In this document: positions 11,634 to 23,226 of the stretch, one piece after another
Numbering within the stretch: the first letter of the stretch is position 1
How the letters are laid out: each line of letters begins with the position of its first letter
Assembly (NCBI RefSeq): GCF_031755915.1
Contig: NC_083383.1
Location: 23,177,001 to 23,241,000 of the forward strand
DNA length: 64,000 nucleotides
Direction of reading: 5' to 3'
Source: Ziziphus jujuba
Taxonomy: Eukaryota > Streptophyta > Magnoliopsida > Rosales > Rhamnaceae
Notes under the pieces: generated by a model
Told to the model about the DNA's origin: nothing
The model's input: only the letters and a program-made list of their open reading frames with translations
The model's database searches: none
Program-made: the position numbers and the translations under genes

Positions 11634-13285
11634 TGATACGAACCTAAAGCAACTTACATTTAAACCCATAACAAAGATTGACTTGGATTGTCTAATTACA
11701 AGTTATCAATGGAAGACCTCGATCTTTTACCTATATTCGAGTTAAGAACCTTGGTATGATGAAGACACCACAATAGGGTGCAAAATAACCTATTGATAAG
11801 TCAGATTTAAACTCCACAAGGAAAGTTTGAAAAGTTTGATATAAATCTTAGAGAATCAAGATAATCACTCTCACCTTGAATTCAAAATTGTAATCTGCCT
11901 TTATTCATGACTTATGTGCCTTTAAATAGGCAAAATAAATTACAAAGCTTTCCTAAATTTGCCAAAAACAATTCTGACCAAAATTTAGGTTTAGGAAACC
12001 TAATTTAGCTAGGCTTAGGAAATCTAATTTGGCTCCTAGTTTCCTAATTTGAATGGTCTTTAATTCCTTCACCAATCAATTCTAACAAAAATAGTAAAGC
12101 AGTTTAAAAACCTAATAAAACTAAATTCGAAAAGTAAATAGGCAATAAGCCAAAATCCAAACAAGACATATATAAAAATTAATGTCTCCTAATTATAAAA
12201 TTCAACCAAGCTTAGTTGAATGTATAATAGCCCAGACCACCCGCATCAAGATATTGTCTACTTTGGGCCCGGCCCGCACGGTTTTGCTCTTCCCGACTCC
12301 AGTACAACGGTGGGTCACAGGAAAAGGCCTCTTAGTGGTTAGGGATCCCACCCCTACACCTGCCAGTCCCACTGGCCTGGGCCTCCTAGGCCTAACCAAG
12401 ATATTGTCCTCTTTGGCAATGGAAGCATACCTCAAGGTTTTACGTTCCCGACCCCTTTTCAACGGTGGGTCACAAGAAGGCCTCTTGAAGGGAAAGGTAT
12501 CCACACGCTTATAATCCATGCTTCGTTCTTCTTTCCAACCGATGTGGGATGTTACAATCCACCCTCCTTAGGACCCAGCATCCTCGCTGGCACACCGATC
12601 CGGGTCCGGCTCTGATACCACTGTAACAGCCCAGACCACCCGCATCAAGATATTGTCCACTTTAGGGTATTCTAGGTCGTAGCCCCCTCACGGTTTTACT
12701 TTTCTTCCCAGGAACGCGTCTTAATGGTTAGAGGTCCCACCTCTTTAACCTGCTAGTCCCACTGGCCCAGGCCTTCCAGGCCCAACCAAGGTATTGTCCT
12801 CTTTGGCAGCGGAAGCATACCTCATGGTTTTACGTTCCCGACCCCTTTTCAACGATGGGTCACAGGAAGGCCTCTTGAAGGGAAAGGTATCCACACGCTT
12901 ATAAGCCACGCTTCGTTCTCCTTTCCAACCAATGTGAGATGTTACAAATGCCATGTAGGCGCATATCACCCTCCATATGGCAAAAATGCCATGTCACTAT
13001 ATGATGCCACATCACCATCCATGTCATCAGAACTTGCCACATCACCATATTGTAGGATTCCATGCGTTAGTTCTCTTTCATGTTGGCATCCACTATCCTA
13101 ATCATATGAACCAGTTTTGGTTCATCTTCAGTAATGAACTTACTTCCTTGAGATGTGAACGCCTCCTGGATTAAACCATTTAGTGCTTATTTAAACCTCT
13201 TTGTTCTAGCCTTGGTTATGGTCTCGTAAAGATTTGAAGCAACTCTAGACTCCATCTGAAGGTGCTCCTAGTCATGTCCTTATCA
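11634..13285 (-). repeat. 3' LTR of element C
   Basis: It begins TGATACGAACCTAAAGC on the plus strand and ends CCTTATCA next to the purine tract CAAGAGGAGGGGAA (minus strand). The length is 1652 bp, but 726 bp of that is the TRIM at 12221-12946, leaving a LTR of about 0.93 kb. Its sequence is clearly related to, but diverged from, the LTRs of A, B and D. Confidence 0.8.
12221..12946 (-). mobile_element. TRIM (miniature LTR retrotransposon)
   Basis: Two direct repeats (12221-12556 and 12622-12946) flank only 65 bp. On the minus strand the order is LTR starting TGTAACATCTCACATTGG, a perfect TGGTATCAGAGC primer site (revcomp of 12609-12620), a purine tract AAGGAGGGTGG (about 12560-12572) and the second LTR. 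There is no coding capacity. The two long overlapping ORFs seen in each LTR on opposite strands are by-products of its GC-rich sequence. It is a widely dispersed plant TRIM type. The insertion lies inside the LTR of C. I saw no clear target-site duplication. Confidence 0.85.
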
Positions 13286-14180
13286 TTCCCCTCCTCTTGA
13301 AAAGGATTTTTCCTCAAATCGTTATCTGCATAAAAAGGAGATAAATTAGGAACATTAAAGATAGCACTTACATTATACTCACCTGGAAAATTTAATTTGT
13401 AAGTGTTGTCATTAAGTCTCTCCAATACTTGGAATGGACCATCTCCATGTGGCATGAGTTTAGACTCTCTTTGTGCTGGAAATCTTTCCTTTGTCAAACG
13501 CAACCAAACACAATCTCCAAGCTCAAAAATAACTTGTTGGCACCTTTTGTTTGTTTGATTCATGTATTGTCCCGTTCTCCTCTCAATGTTAGCTCTAGCC
13601 TTCTCATGTAGTTACCTAACAAAATCAACATGCTCATTCAAAGATAAGGGTCTTAAATCCAATGGAGTTAAGCGATTAAAACTATATACAATTTCAAAAG
13701 GAGAAAATTTAGTGGCTGAATGTCTAGATCTATTGTAAGCAAATTCAACATGAGGTAAACATTCTTCCCAAGTTTTGATATTCTTATTTATCAAAGCACG
13801 TAACAAAGTAAACAAAGTTCTATTTACTACATCTATTTGTCCATCAGTTTGTGGATGACAAGTAGTAGAAAACAACAATTTAGTTCCCAACTTAGCCCAC
13901 ATTGTTTCCAGAGGTAACTCAAGAATTTTGCATCTCTATTAGACACAATTGTTCTCGGCATTCCATGCAGCCTAACAAATTATTTAAAGAACAAATCAAC
14001 AATATGAGATGCATCATCGGTTTTATGATATGCAAAAAAATGTACCATTTTGGAGAACCTATCTACAACTACAAAAATTAAATCCCTACCATTTCTTGTT
14101 CTAGGCTTGGAGATTGTGTTTGTACAACCCATGTGGCTGCAATTGTAATTTAGATTGTTTACATTTAATGCATCTATCAC
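13216..14180 (-). pseudogene. Integrase (C), catalytically broken
   Basis: Fragments in the sense direction: [19 protein letters not shown] (from about 14110), VSNRDAKF near 13930, then [25 protein letters not shown], and the C-terminal segment FELGDCVWLRLTKERF (13563 down to the LTR). The segment with the first catalytic Asp ('SMDF') has been deleted with a frameshift near 14110. The second Asp is Asn (SNRDAKF), and the usual Glu in TEVVNRT is Asp. The final frame continues into the LTR, ending at 13216. Three independent lesions hit the D,D-35-E site. Confidence 0.75.
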
Positions 14181-15720
14181 AAATTCTTCCTACATCTCTT
14201 TTCATATGTAGCCAATAGAAATGTTCTTGTATAACAGTTAAGGTTTTAGCTATTTCAAAATGTTGCATTAATCCCTCACCATGAAATTCTCTAACAAATA
14301 AATCACGTAAAGAACAACTTGGCACACAAAATTTATTTTCCCTAAACAAGAATCCCTCAAATCTATAAAACTTCCCCTCAGCATGCTTTTCACAAAGTTT
14401 GTAAATTTCACCAAAGTCATGATCTAACGCATATAATTCTTTAATTTGATCAAAACCAAATAATTTAGCGTCCAAAGTAGAAAGTAGTACATACCTGCGA
14501 GATAATGCATTAGCTACAATATTTTCCTTACATTGCTTGTAGCAAATAACATAGGGAAACGTCTCAAGGAATTCAATCCACTTGTTGTGGCGCTTATTGA
14601 GCTTTCCTTGTCCATTTATGTGTTTCAGGGACTCATGATCTATGTGAATCACAAACTCTTTATGCTATAAGTAGTGCTGCCATGTCTCTAATGTTCTAAC
14701 TAATGCATATAGCTCTTTGTCATAAGTTGGATAGTTTAAGGCCATCCCGCTTAGCTTTTCATTGAAATATGCAATTGGTTTCCCTCCTACATCAAAACAA
14801 CACCTATACCTATTCCTGAAGCATTACATTCAATCTTAAAAGTTTTGGAAAAGTTAAGCAACACCAATAAAGGAGCACTTGTTAGTTTTTCTTTTAATAA
14901 ATTAAAAGACCTTTCTTGAGCTTCTCCCAATTGGAAACCCATACTCTTCTTAATAACCTCTGTCAAAGGTGCAGCAATAGTATTAAAGTCTTTAACAAAA
15001 CTTCGATAAAAACTAGCCAAACCATAGAAGCTTCTAACTTGAGTGATGCTAGTAGGCATGGACCACTCTTGAATGGCTTTCACCTTCTCTTGATCAACTT
15101 TGATACCTGCAACATTAATCACAAAGCCTAGAAAAACAAACTTAGATTGACAAATGTCACACTTTTTAAGATTAGCATAAAGTGTTTCTTTGCTAAGAAC
15201 ATTTAATACTAACCTAAGATGTCCTATATGCTCTTCTAAACTCCTACTATATACAAAGACATCATCAAAGTACATAACCACAAACTTTCCAATGTAAGCA
15301 TGCGTAACATGACTCATAAGTCTCATAAAAGTACTAGGGGCATTAGTTAACCCAAATGGCATAAACCAACTACTCATACAAACCATGTTTTGTTTTAAAT
15401 GTTGTTTTTCATTCATCACCTTCCCTCAATCATATTTGATGATAAACACTCCTACGATCAATTTTTGAAAACATGCTTGCACCATACAATTCATCAAACA
15501 TGTCATCTAACCTAGGAATATGATAACAATATTTGATAGTTATATTGTTAATAGCCTTACAATCTAAACACATTCTCCATGTTCCATCTTCCTTAGAGAC
15601 TAATAACATAGGTACAACACATGGGCTCACGATTTCTTTAACATATTCCTTTTCAAATAATTCACGTACCTACCTTTGAAGCTCCTTTGTCTCCTCTAGA
15701 TTACTTCAATAAGCTGGCTG
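14101..15720 (-). pseudogene. Reverse transcriptase-RNase H-integrase zinc finger (C)
   Basis: Sense order: RT N-terminus (CVVPMLLVSKEDGTWRMCLD, then IPRLDDMFDELYGASMFSKID) at 15630-15430; a frame break near 15425; the palm with [17 protein letters not shown] and YFDDVFVYS (the catalytic DD box) at 15419-14787; RNase H with [10 protein letters not shown] and, after another break near 14660, [16 protein letters not shown]; and the integrase HHCC finger ending [11 protein letters not shown] at about 14165. RNase H's first Asp is replaced by Asn (normally CDASG). At least three frame interruptions make it inactive. Confidence 0.82.
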
Positions 15721-16117
15721 GTATGGAACTGTTGATCATAGAACAAAATCAATTTGATGTTTGATCCCTCTAATTGGTGGTAACCCACTTGGAATCTCTT
15801 CAGGAAAGACATTATTGAATTCCTGCAAAAGAGAATTAATAGAACTAGGCGAAACAGATTCATCAGGGTTAGTTAAATTATTCATATATGTTTTTTTGTA
15901 CATCATTACAATTATAGGCTTTCTACAACAAAAAACCTTCTTTATTTCACTCTGTTTTGATTAAAAACTCTTTCTTTTTTTCGACTCTTTTTCTTTCCTT
16001 TTCTCTCACACTCTCAACCTCACCACTCTTTTTCTTCTCTTAATTGTTGGACATAGCTTGATTTTGTTGTTGTTCAGCTTCTCTCCTCCTTTGAAAAGCC
16101 AATTGATCATCAAAAAC

Positions 16118-17178
16118 CTATTGAGGAATCATTGGCATAAGCACCACTCGTTTATCCTTGAAGTTAAAGACAATCTTGTTAGTATGACCATGATGGTTAG
16201 TATCTCTATCAAATTTCCATGGTCGTCCCAAAAGCAAATTACCAACTTGCATTGGCACCACATCACATATAACCTCATCTTCATAATCACCAGTACAGAA
16301 TGCATTCTTCACCTGCTTATTCACCTTCAACTTTCCACAATCATTAAGCCATTATAGCTTATCTAGTTTTGGATGTTTCATAGTGGGTAAACCTAGTTTT
16401 TTAACCATAGTAACACTAGCAACATTAGTATAACTTCTACCATCAATAATCATACTACATACCTTATCCTTGACTTTGTACCTAGTATGAAAGATGTTCT
16501 TCGATTGCACTTCCTTCTCATCTTTGTATGCAGTTAAAGCTCTCCTAGCAAATAATGACAAGTCCCCATGAACTGGATACTTGTAATCATCTTCATCTTC
16601 ATTAACAACATCCTCCAATGATGGCACGAATTCATTATTTGAGTCTTCCTTTTCAGATTCAATATCTCCACTTTCCTGAATCATCGTGACCCTTTTATTT
16701 GGACATTGACTTATAATATGATCCCCGCCTTGACATTTAAAGCATATGATATCTCAATTTCTAGTTGAAAATAAATCTGATTTACTTACTTGCTTGGATG
16801 AGGATGGTTCGGCATTAGCTTCGAATTTAGGCTGTGTGCTGGATTTATCTTCAAACTTGGGCTGATTGGGTTTCCATGTGGATGGGCTTACTTTCCAAGT
16901 GTTTTGAGTAATACTAGGTCTTATGGTACCCCTCCTCTTAAGTTGTTGCTCTACTTTAACGGCCATGTGTAACATCTACTCAATCTCTACATAATGATGC
17001 AAATCTAGTGGATTTGCTATTTCCCTATCAAACCAGCCAAGAAACGTGTCATAGTAGCCTCTTTATCCTTCTCAACATTAGCCCTCATCATAAGGATTTC
17101 CATCTCCTTATAATAGTCCTCCACACTCCTACTTCCTCGAAACAAGCTTTGTAGCTTCTGAAAAATGCTCCTATAGTA
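16118..17178 (-). pseudogene. Gag C-terminus and protease (C)
   Basis: The protease region (16684-16118) has IIDGRSYTN where retropepsins have DSGS, so the catalytic triad is damaged, and the later motif MQVGNLLLGRPWKFDRDTN. Upstream at about 16700-16760 a CCHC zinc knuckle is intact (CFKCQGGDHIISQC), then a basic/serine-rich segment (16754-16975). Near 17140 is the SVEDYYKEMEI-type gag motif. The gag frame is cut at 17182 by element B and resumes at 31051. Confidence 0.78.
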
Positions 17179-17182
17179 ATGG

Positions 17183-17437
17183 TGATACAAACCTAGGATG
17201 ACTTGTGCCTAAACCTACATTATATTAGCTCGCATCTACTTATGTTCAAGTTCTAATGGTCACCTTAACCTCTAACCAACCTGTGATTAGAAATCTTGGT
17301 ATAATGAACACCCCATAATAGGTGATGGATATCCTATTGATAAATCAAAACTAAAACACTCATTCACTAATGGTGTTTTAGGTGTTTAAAGAGAACAAAG
17401 AGAATTCAATCTCACAAGTAATTTTCTGTATGAATAA
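17183..17437 (-). repeat. 3' LTR of B, left piece
   Basis: U5 part of B's 3' LTR, starting TGATACAAACCTAGG. The LTR resumes at 25450 after element A. The last five bases AATAA (17433-17437) are the left target-site duplication of A. The text then continues exactly as in B's other LTR at about 30185. Confidence 0.87.
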
Positions 17438-18529
17438 TGATGCGAATCCACCCGAAATTGCACAATCGACAACCCATTAGGGTACTGACCCGATACGGAT
17501 GAAGACCGGGCCGATTACTAGGGGTTTAGGGATGTTACCTTTATCAAAGAAGTAATTCATTCTCAAGAGGGCTTGTCCATACCTAAAGATCCAATACCTG
17601 TTTTGAGCGTACAAGTGGTGGAAGCTAATACGGACCCGGGTAGCGATTTTGGTGCATTTATGGAGTCCAGGTAGCATGAAATAGTTCCAATGCTTCATGG
17701 ATTCAATACATATGTCTAAGAGGTCATGGAATCATGTCAAGGCAGCTTCAAAGCCATCCAAAAAGGGGCTATGCACACAACATCAAAATTTTATTGTTTT
17801 CCTTGCTGGCTTTACTGTATTTTACTGAGTTAGCATTTTCTCTTTCCTCCAAGCAATGGCAACGTGTGAAACTTCATGATCAGCCTATTTGGAATCTTAC
17901 CAGGCATATGGAAGCTAATTTGGAGCTTAAATTGGTCAAAATTAACTTAGCCAAAAAGATAGTATTTTAGTTTCCTAATTTGATTTCTATTTTTTTGTTT
18001 TAGGAAATTACCTTTACTTTTGGTTTTTATTTATTTATTTTCTTGACAAATAAGTTTATAAAAGTTATCATTTTATTATTTTCATTGTAAATTAATTAAT
18101 TCCTAACTCAAAATAAAGGAATTAATTAATCAAAATTAGATTAGAAATGGAGAGAGAAAATTCGGTCACATTAGGATACAACAAGCATGGCCGGTTTTCC
18201 CTTTAGTTTTAGGGTTTTATTTTGTTTTTTTCTTAGCCTGTATGAAGGCTTGCTTGAGGAAGAACACACTTTTAATACTATTCAGAAATTATTTTGTGAG
18301 ATTGAATTTCTCTTTATTCTTTTGAACACCTAAAACACTATTAGAGAGAGTAAGTGTTTTAGTTTGACTTATCAATAGGATATCCATCACCTATTATGGC
18401 ATCTTCATTATGCCAAGCTTTCTCATCACATGTTGATTAGGGGTTAAGGTGACCATTATAACTTGAACATAATTAGATCCGGGCTAATATAATACGAGTT
18501 TAGGCGCAGGTCATCCTAGGTTCGTATCA
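17438..18529 (+). repeat. 5' LTR of element A
   Basis: It runs from TGATGCGAATCC to CTAGGTTCGTATCA, so it has a 9-bp near-perfect terminal inverted repeat (TGATGCGAA/TTCGTATCA). The first ~250 bp are a decayed copy of the polyprotein tail. The TATA-like box seen in the 3' LTR is altered here (CTGTATGAAGG near 18238). Confidence 0.88.
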
Positions 18530-18531
18530 TT

Positions 18532-18543
18532 TGTTATCAGAGC
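18532..18543 (+). other. Primer-binding site of A (tRNA-Met type)
   Basis: TGTTATCAGAGC, two bases after the LTR end. It differs at one position from TGGTATCAGAGC, the sequence complementary to the 3' end of plant initiator tRNA-Met. This fixes the strand of the element. Confidence 0.82.
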
Positions 18544-19644
18544 CAAATTTTATTCAGGTTTGATATATCCTATTTGTTTTATTTATCTTTGTGTTAATCT
18601 GAAATTTTAGCATTAGGTTAAGGTTGCATCCAGTTCATACACATTCAGCATTTGAAAAAAAAAATCATTCCTAGTTAAATTAGGTCTTCCTAATTTTACC
18701 GTATTTCTTTGTTTCCTAGATTGTTTGTTGTTTTTCATCTTTGTTCTTAGTAATTTAGTTTTTTATTGATTATTATTTGCTATTTTTTATTTTAAATATT
18801 TGCATTCATATATTCAAAAAAAAAAAAAAAGAAGGTTTGAAACAACATATACAAATTTACAAAAAGAATTACAAATTTGCATCTTATGTTGGAGGTCATA
18901 GGTTTGGTGATTATTTGGTGTTGGAAATTGCAATTTTGATGTTGAATCTAGCTACTATAGTTTTTTATGTTCTATGAGTGAAAAAAAAAAAAAAAAAAAA
19001 CTACAGTTTGTTGAATTTGGGATTTGATTTGTTTGCTGGAAATTGTTGAAGTTGCTATTTGTGTTGCGTATTTATTTATTATTTGGAGTTGTTGGGACTT
19101 TATTTGCTGCTAGGAATTTGTATTTGTGAGTGCTTAAATTATTTGGATTAAAATTAGTTAAAGGAATTGATATAAAAACTTGAATTACAAGAACAACAAC
19201 CAACACTATTCCTTAATTTTGTTCGAATTGATTCTAGTTCATGTTTGAAATTATTTTTCTAAATTTTTATTCTTAAATCCTTGATTTCTTACCATCTACT
19301 ATAGTTCATATTGATTCTGAAATTTTCCTTGTTATTTTGCCTTATTTTGTCTAGAAAAGCTGAAAATTAGAATTCGCCAATGCACTCGATATTGCTTGCT
19401 TTCAATACGATTTTGTTGATAAGCTTAAATTAAACATACTTGTGATCTAATTTCCATTTGTGGGTGTTTTAATTATAAATTTGAGATAATTCTTTGAGTG
19501 GGAAAAGGCAAGAGTTGTGAGCTTAAAAGAGAGTAAAACCCGAAACTAGTGTGAAAACACGAGTATCGAGACCTTGATTGAATGAAATACATGAGGGAGT
19601 GATTTTTGGTGAGAATTTATTTTATTTTTATTATTTATACTAAC
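18544..19644 (+). other. Untranslated leader of A
   Basis: About 1.1 kb between primer site and gag without an open frame. It contains two long poly(A) runs (about 18818-18831 and 18980-19000). The matching poly(T)/poly(A) tracts are seen in the leaders of B and D. Confidence 0.6.
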
Positions 19645-20782
19645 ATGGCAGATTCCAGGTTGAGGAGAGGAGATCCACCACTAAGAATTGATGAAGAAGA
19701 ATCCGTAGGATTCCATGGTGATACCCGAGCTACGACGAGTGGTGAGAAAACGGACATGAGGGCTGTCTTAGAACAATTACAGTGGATGAATGATTAATTT
19801 GACCACATAAATCAAAGGATTAGCATAATAGAAACATCTCATGGTGGGCTGAATTTGAGGCAAGAGTTCCATGGAGGTCGAGGTTGAAATTGAGGTCGAG
19901 GAGGCCGTGGACGACCTAGAGAGGAGCTTGAAGAGGAAAATTTTGGAGATAATTTTGAGGAAGCAATAGATAAAAAATTTGCTGTCCAAGAGAGGCTAGG
20001 CTGTGGGAGACATAGGAGAGAGGAGGCAGATGATGATCTTGGAAATATCAAGGTAAACATTCCACCTTTCATGGGAAAAAGTAACCCGGAAGCTTGCTTG
20101 GAATGGGAAGAACGAATGGAGATTGGCAGCAATGGAGTTTGGACATTATGTACTCCGATGGTAGACTAATGAGCAAAACACCCAAAGGAGAGTAGGTGAT
20201 GAATTGATCACTACATGGCAATACATGAAAGGAGCCATGAGGAACCGATTTGTAGCGTGACACTATCATAGGTTACTACATAAAAAGCTTCAATCTTTAT
20301 CTCAAGGAAATAGGTCCGTGGAAGATTATTATAAGGAGATGGAGATACTTATGATGAGGTTGAGTATGAATGAAGATAGAGTAGCAATCATGGCAAGGTT
20401 CCTTGGTGGTTTGAATCGTGAAATAGCCAATAACCTAGAATTGCAACAATATGTGGAATTAGAGGAGATGTTGCATGTGGCTATTAAATTAGAGCACCAA
20501 TTCAAGTGGAGGGGTGTAGGCTCAAGGTTTGGGGGTGTTTCCAACAGCAGAAGATCAAATCCAAGTGCTTGGAGAAACAATCCCACCTTTAAGGCAAGAC
20601 AAAAACCGAAGCTAGGTGAAGAAAGCTCCAATCGGCCAAGGAAGGATGTAAAAGCCGAATATGTCCAAGCACCAAAGAATGAGGTAAAATCTTATCCTAA
20701 ACCTTCAATATCTAGAGAAATTGTTTGTTTTAAGTGCCAGGGATGAGGACACATCACTAGCCAATGCCCGAATAGAAGAATC
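19645..20782 (+). pseudogene. Gag (A), with stops
   Basis: It starts MADSRLRRGDPPLRIDEEES at 19645. The first stop is at 19795 (Gln to TAA), with more near 19890 and 20165. Recognisable parts: the gag core VNIPPFMGKSNPEACLEW (about 20050), the helical region MEDYYKEMEILMMRLSMNED to HQFKWRG (20318-20520), and a CCHC zinc knuckle CFKCQG*GHITSQC at 20728-20767 whose Trp codon is TGA. It would encode the particle protein if intact. Confidence 0.85.
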
Positions 20783-21350
20783 ATGGTGTTAAAGGGTAAT
20801 GGTGAGCTAGAATCGGAAAATGAAGAAAGTGAGTGTGAAACTGAAGCAGGAGAGGAAGAACTTGAAGATGAAGCCGAGATATTACATGCATCCAATGTTG
20901 AATTAAACTTAGTTTCTAGGAGAGTACTTGCTGTATACAAGGATGAGGATCAAGTTCAAAGGAAAAACATCTTCCACACCCAATGTGAAATCCAAAGTAA
21001 GATTTATAGTATGATAATTGATAATGGAAGTTGTACAAATATAATTAGTAACATTGTGGTTGATAAATTAGGCTTAATAACTATTAAACATCCTGAACCA
21101 TATAGATTACAATGGTTTAATGATAGTGGTGAGATGAAAGTGAATAAACAAGCCACGAAAAAATTTAGCATAGATAAATATGTGGATGTTGTTTTGTATG
21201 ATGTTGTGCCTATGCATGCCGGACATATTTTATTAGGTAGACCATGGTAGTTTGATAATGATGCTACTCATTATGGTTGAGAGAATTGTATTGTTTTTAG
21301 ATTTAAAGGTAAGAAGGTCAAACTGGAGCCATTAACTCCCAAGGAAGTGT
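20783..21350 (+). pseudogene. Protease region (A), active site altered
   Basis: After an acidic linker (ELESENEESECETEAGEEEL) the protease motif reads MIIDNGSCTN at 21012-21041. The retropepsin triad D-S/T-G is D-N-G here, while sister D keeps D-S-G. A HAGHILLGRPW segment ends at 21250 in a TAG (Trp-Lys region), and another stop follows at about 21279. A change of AGT to AAT explains the lost Ser. Confidence 0.78.
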
Positions 21351-21520
21351 ATGGCACTAACGGCTTCACCATCCATCCAAGAAGGTACGTCCAAGCTTGC
21401 TGTCCAAGGTAAGCATTCTAAAACACAAATTGAGTGGAAAAACCATGAGAAAGCCGAAAGTGGAGTAAGCAAAATAGAGAAACTCGAAAGCCATAGTGAG
21501 AAACCCAAGAGAGAGGAAAG

Positions 21521-23226
21521 GTGTGCGGTGTCCGAGAGAGAGAAAGGAAAAATAAAAATTTTTATTTGAGTTTTAGGGATGTTAATAAAGCTATCTTGAG
21601 TAAGAAACCATTGTTGGTCATGATTTATAAAGATAATTATTTTAATGCTCAAACCAACTTTGTGGAACTTGAATTGCTAAGTTCAATTCTTTCTCTTTCG
21701 CATGAATTTGTTGATGTTTTTTCGGATGAAATTTCAAATGGATTACCACCTATTAAAGGGATTGAACATCAAATTGATTTTGTTCCAGGGGCTGCCATAC
21801 CAAATAGACCTGTATAAAGAAGTAATCCAGAAGAAACAAAGGAGCTACAAAGGCAGACAAGTGAGTTACTTGATAAAGGTTACATTCGTGAGAGTATGAG
21901 TCTATCTTCTGTTACTATTTTATTAGTGCCTAAAAAATATGGTTCTTGGAGAATGTGTGTTGATTGTAGGGCCATAAATAATATCACTATTAAATATTGA
22001 CATCAATTCCTAGATTAGCTGATATGCTTGATGTATTCTATGGTGCTTGTATGTTTATCAAAATTGATCTTAGGAATGGATATCATCAAATTAGGATGAA
22101 AGAAGGTGATGAATGGAAGATTGCATTTAAGACTAAATATGGGTTGTATGAATGGTTAGTCATGCCTTTTGGTTTAACTAATGCACCTAGTACTTTCATG
22201 AGGCTTATGAATCATATAATGCATCTATATATTGGTAAATTTATGGTTGTGTACTTTGATGATATTTTAGTATATAGCCGAAACTTAGATGAGCATATAG
22301 AATATCTTAGGCTAGTTTTAAATATTCTTAAGAAAAAAAGGTTGTTTGCTAATATGAAAAACTGTGACTTTTGCAAAGATGAGCTTGTTTTTCTAGGATT
22401 TGTAGTAAGTGTTGCAGGAATCAAAGTTGATCAATCTAAAGTTCAAGCAATCAAGGAGTGGTCGATACCAACATCTATCACCCAAGTGAGGAGCTTTCAT
22501 TGTTTGGCAAGTTTCTATCGAAGATTTTTTAAAGACTTTAGCACCATCACAGTACCTTTGAATGAAGTTGTAAAGAAGAATGTTGGCTTTAAATGGGGGA
22601 AAATACAAGAAAAATCTTTTTATTTGTTGAAAGAAAAATTATGTAATGTACATTTACTAGTTTTGCCAAATTTTTCTAAGACTTTTGAAATTAAATGTGA
22701 TGCTTTGGGTGTAGGTGTTGGAGCTGTTTTAATAAAAGAAGGAAGGCCCATAGCCTACTTTAGTGAGAAATTAAATGGAGCTGCACTAAACTACCCATCA
22801 TATAACAAGGAGATGTATGCTTTGGTGAAGGCTTTGAAAACATGGCAGCACTATCTCATGCTAAAAGAATTTGTGATTCATACGGATCATGAATCTTTGA
22901 AGCATATTAAAGGTCAAGGAAAGCTCAACCGAATGCATGCCAAGTGGATTGAATTTATTGAAACCTTTCCATATGTGATCCGCTACAAGAAAGGTAAGAA
23001 AAATGTGATTGCCGATGGATTATTACAAAGGTATGTTCTCTTTTCTACCTTAGATGCTAGATTGCTTGGTTTTGAACAATTAAAGGAACTTTATGAGCAT
23101 GATAGTAACTTTGAAGAAATATTTAGAACCTGTTTGAAACATGGATTAAATAAATTTTACATATTTGAGGGGTATTTGTTTGGGGAAAACAAATTTTGTG
23201 TGCCTAATTGTAGCATTCGGGAGTGA
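21521..23226 (+). pseudogene. Reverse transcriptase and RNase H (A)
   Basis: A linker (21521-21817) ends IDFVPGAAIPNRP. After a frame break the RT begins ([19 protein letters not shown], about 21928), a further break follows near 21998, then 409 codons stay open. These include [37 protein letters not shown] (catalytic DD), [13 protein letters not shown] and RNase H segments [12 protein letters not shown] and [17 protein letters not shown]. The open stretch 21997-23226 is the longest coding remnant of any transposon in the window. It is still not usable because the RT N-terminus is out of frame. Confidence 0.87.

Noticed and set aside
12182..12519. Two long opposite-strand open frames (12182-12514 plus, 12202-12519 minus), and a similar one at 12745-12969
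   Set aside because: They lie in the GC-rich LTRs of the TRIM, recur in both LTR copies and resemble no protein family. They are by-products of base composition.
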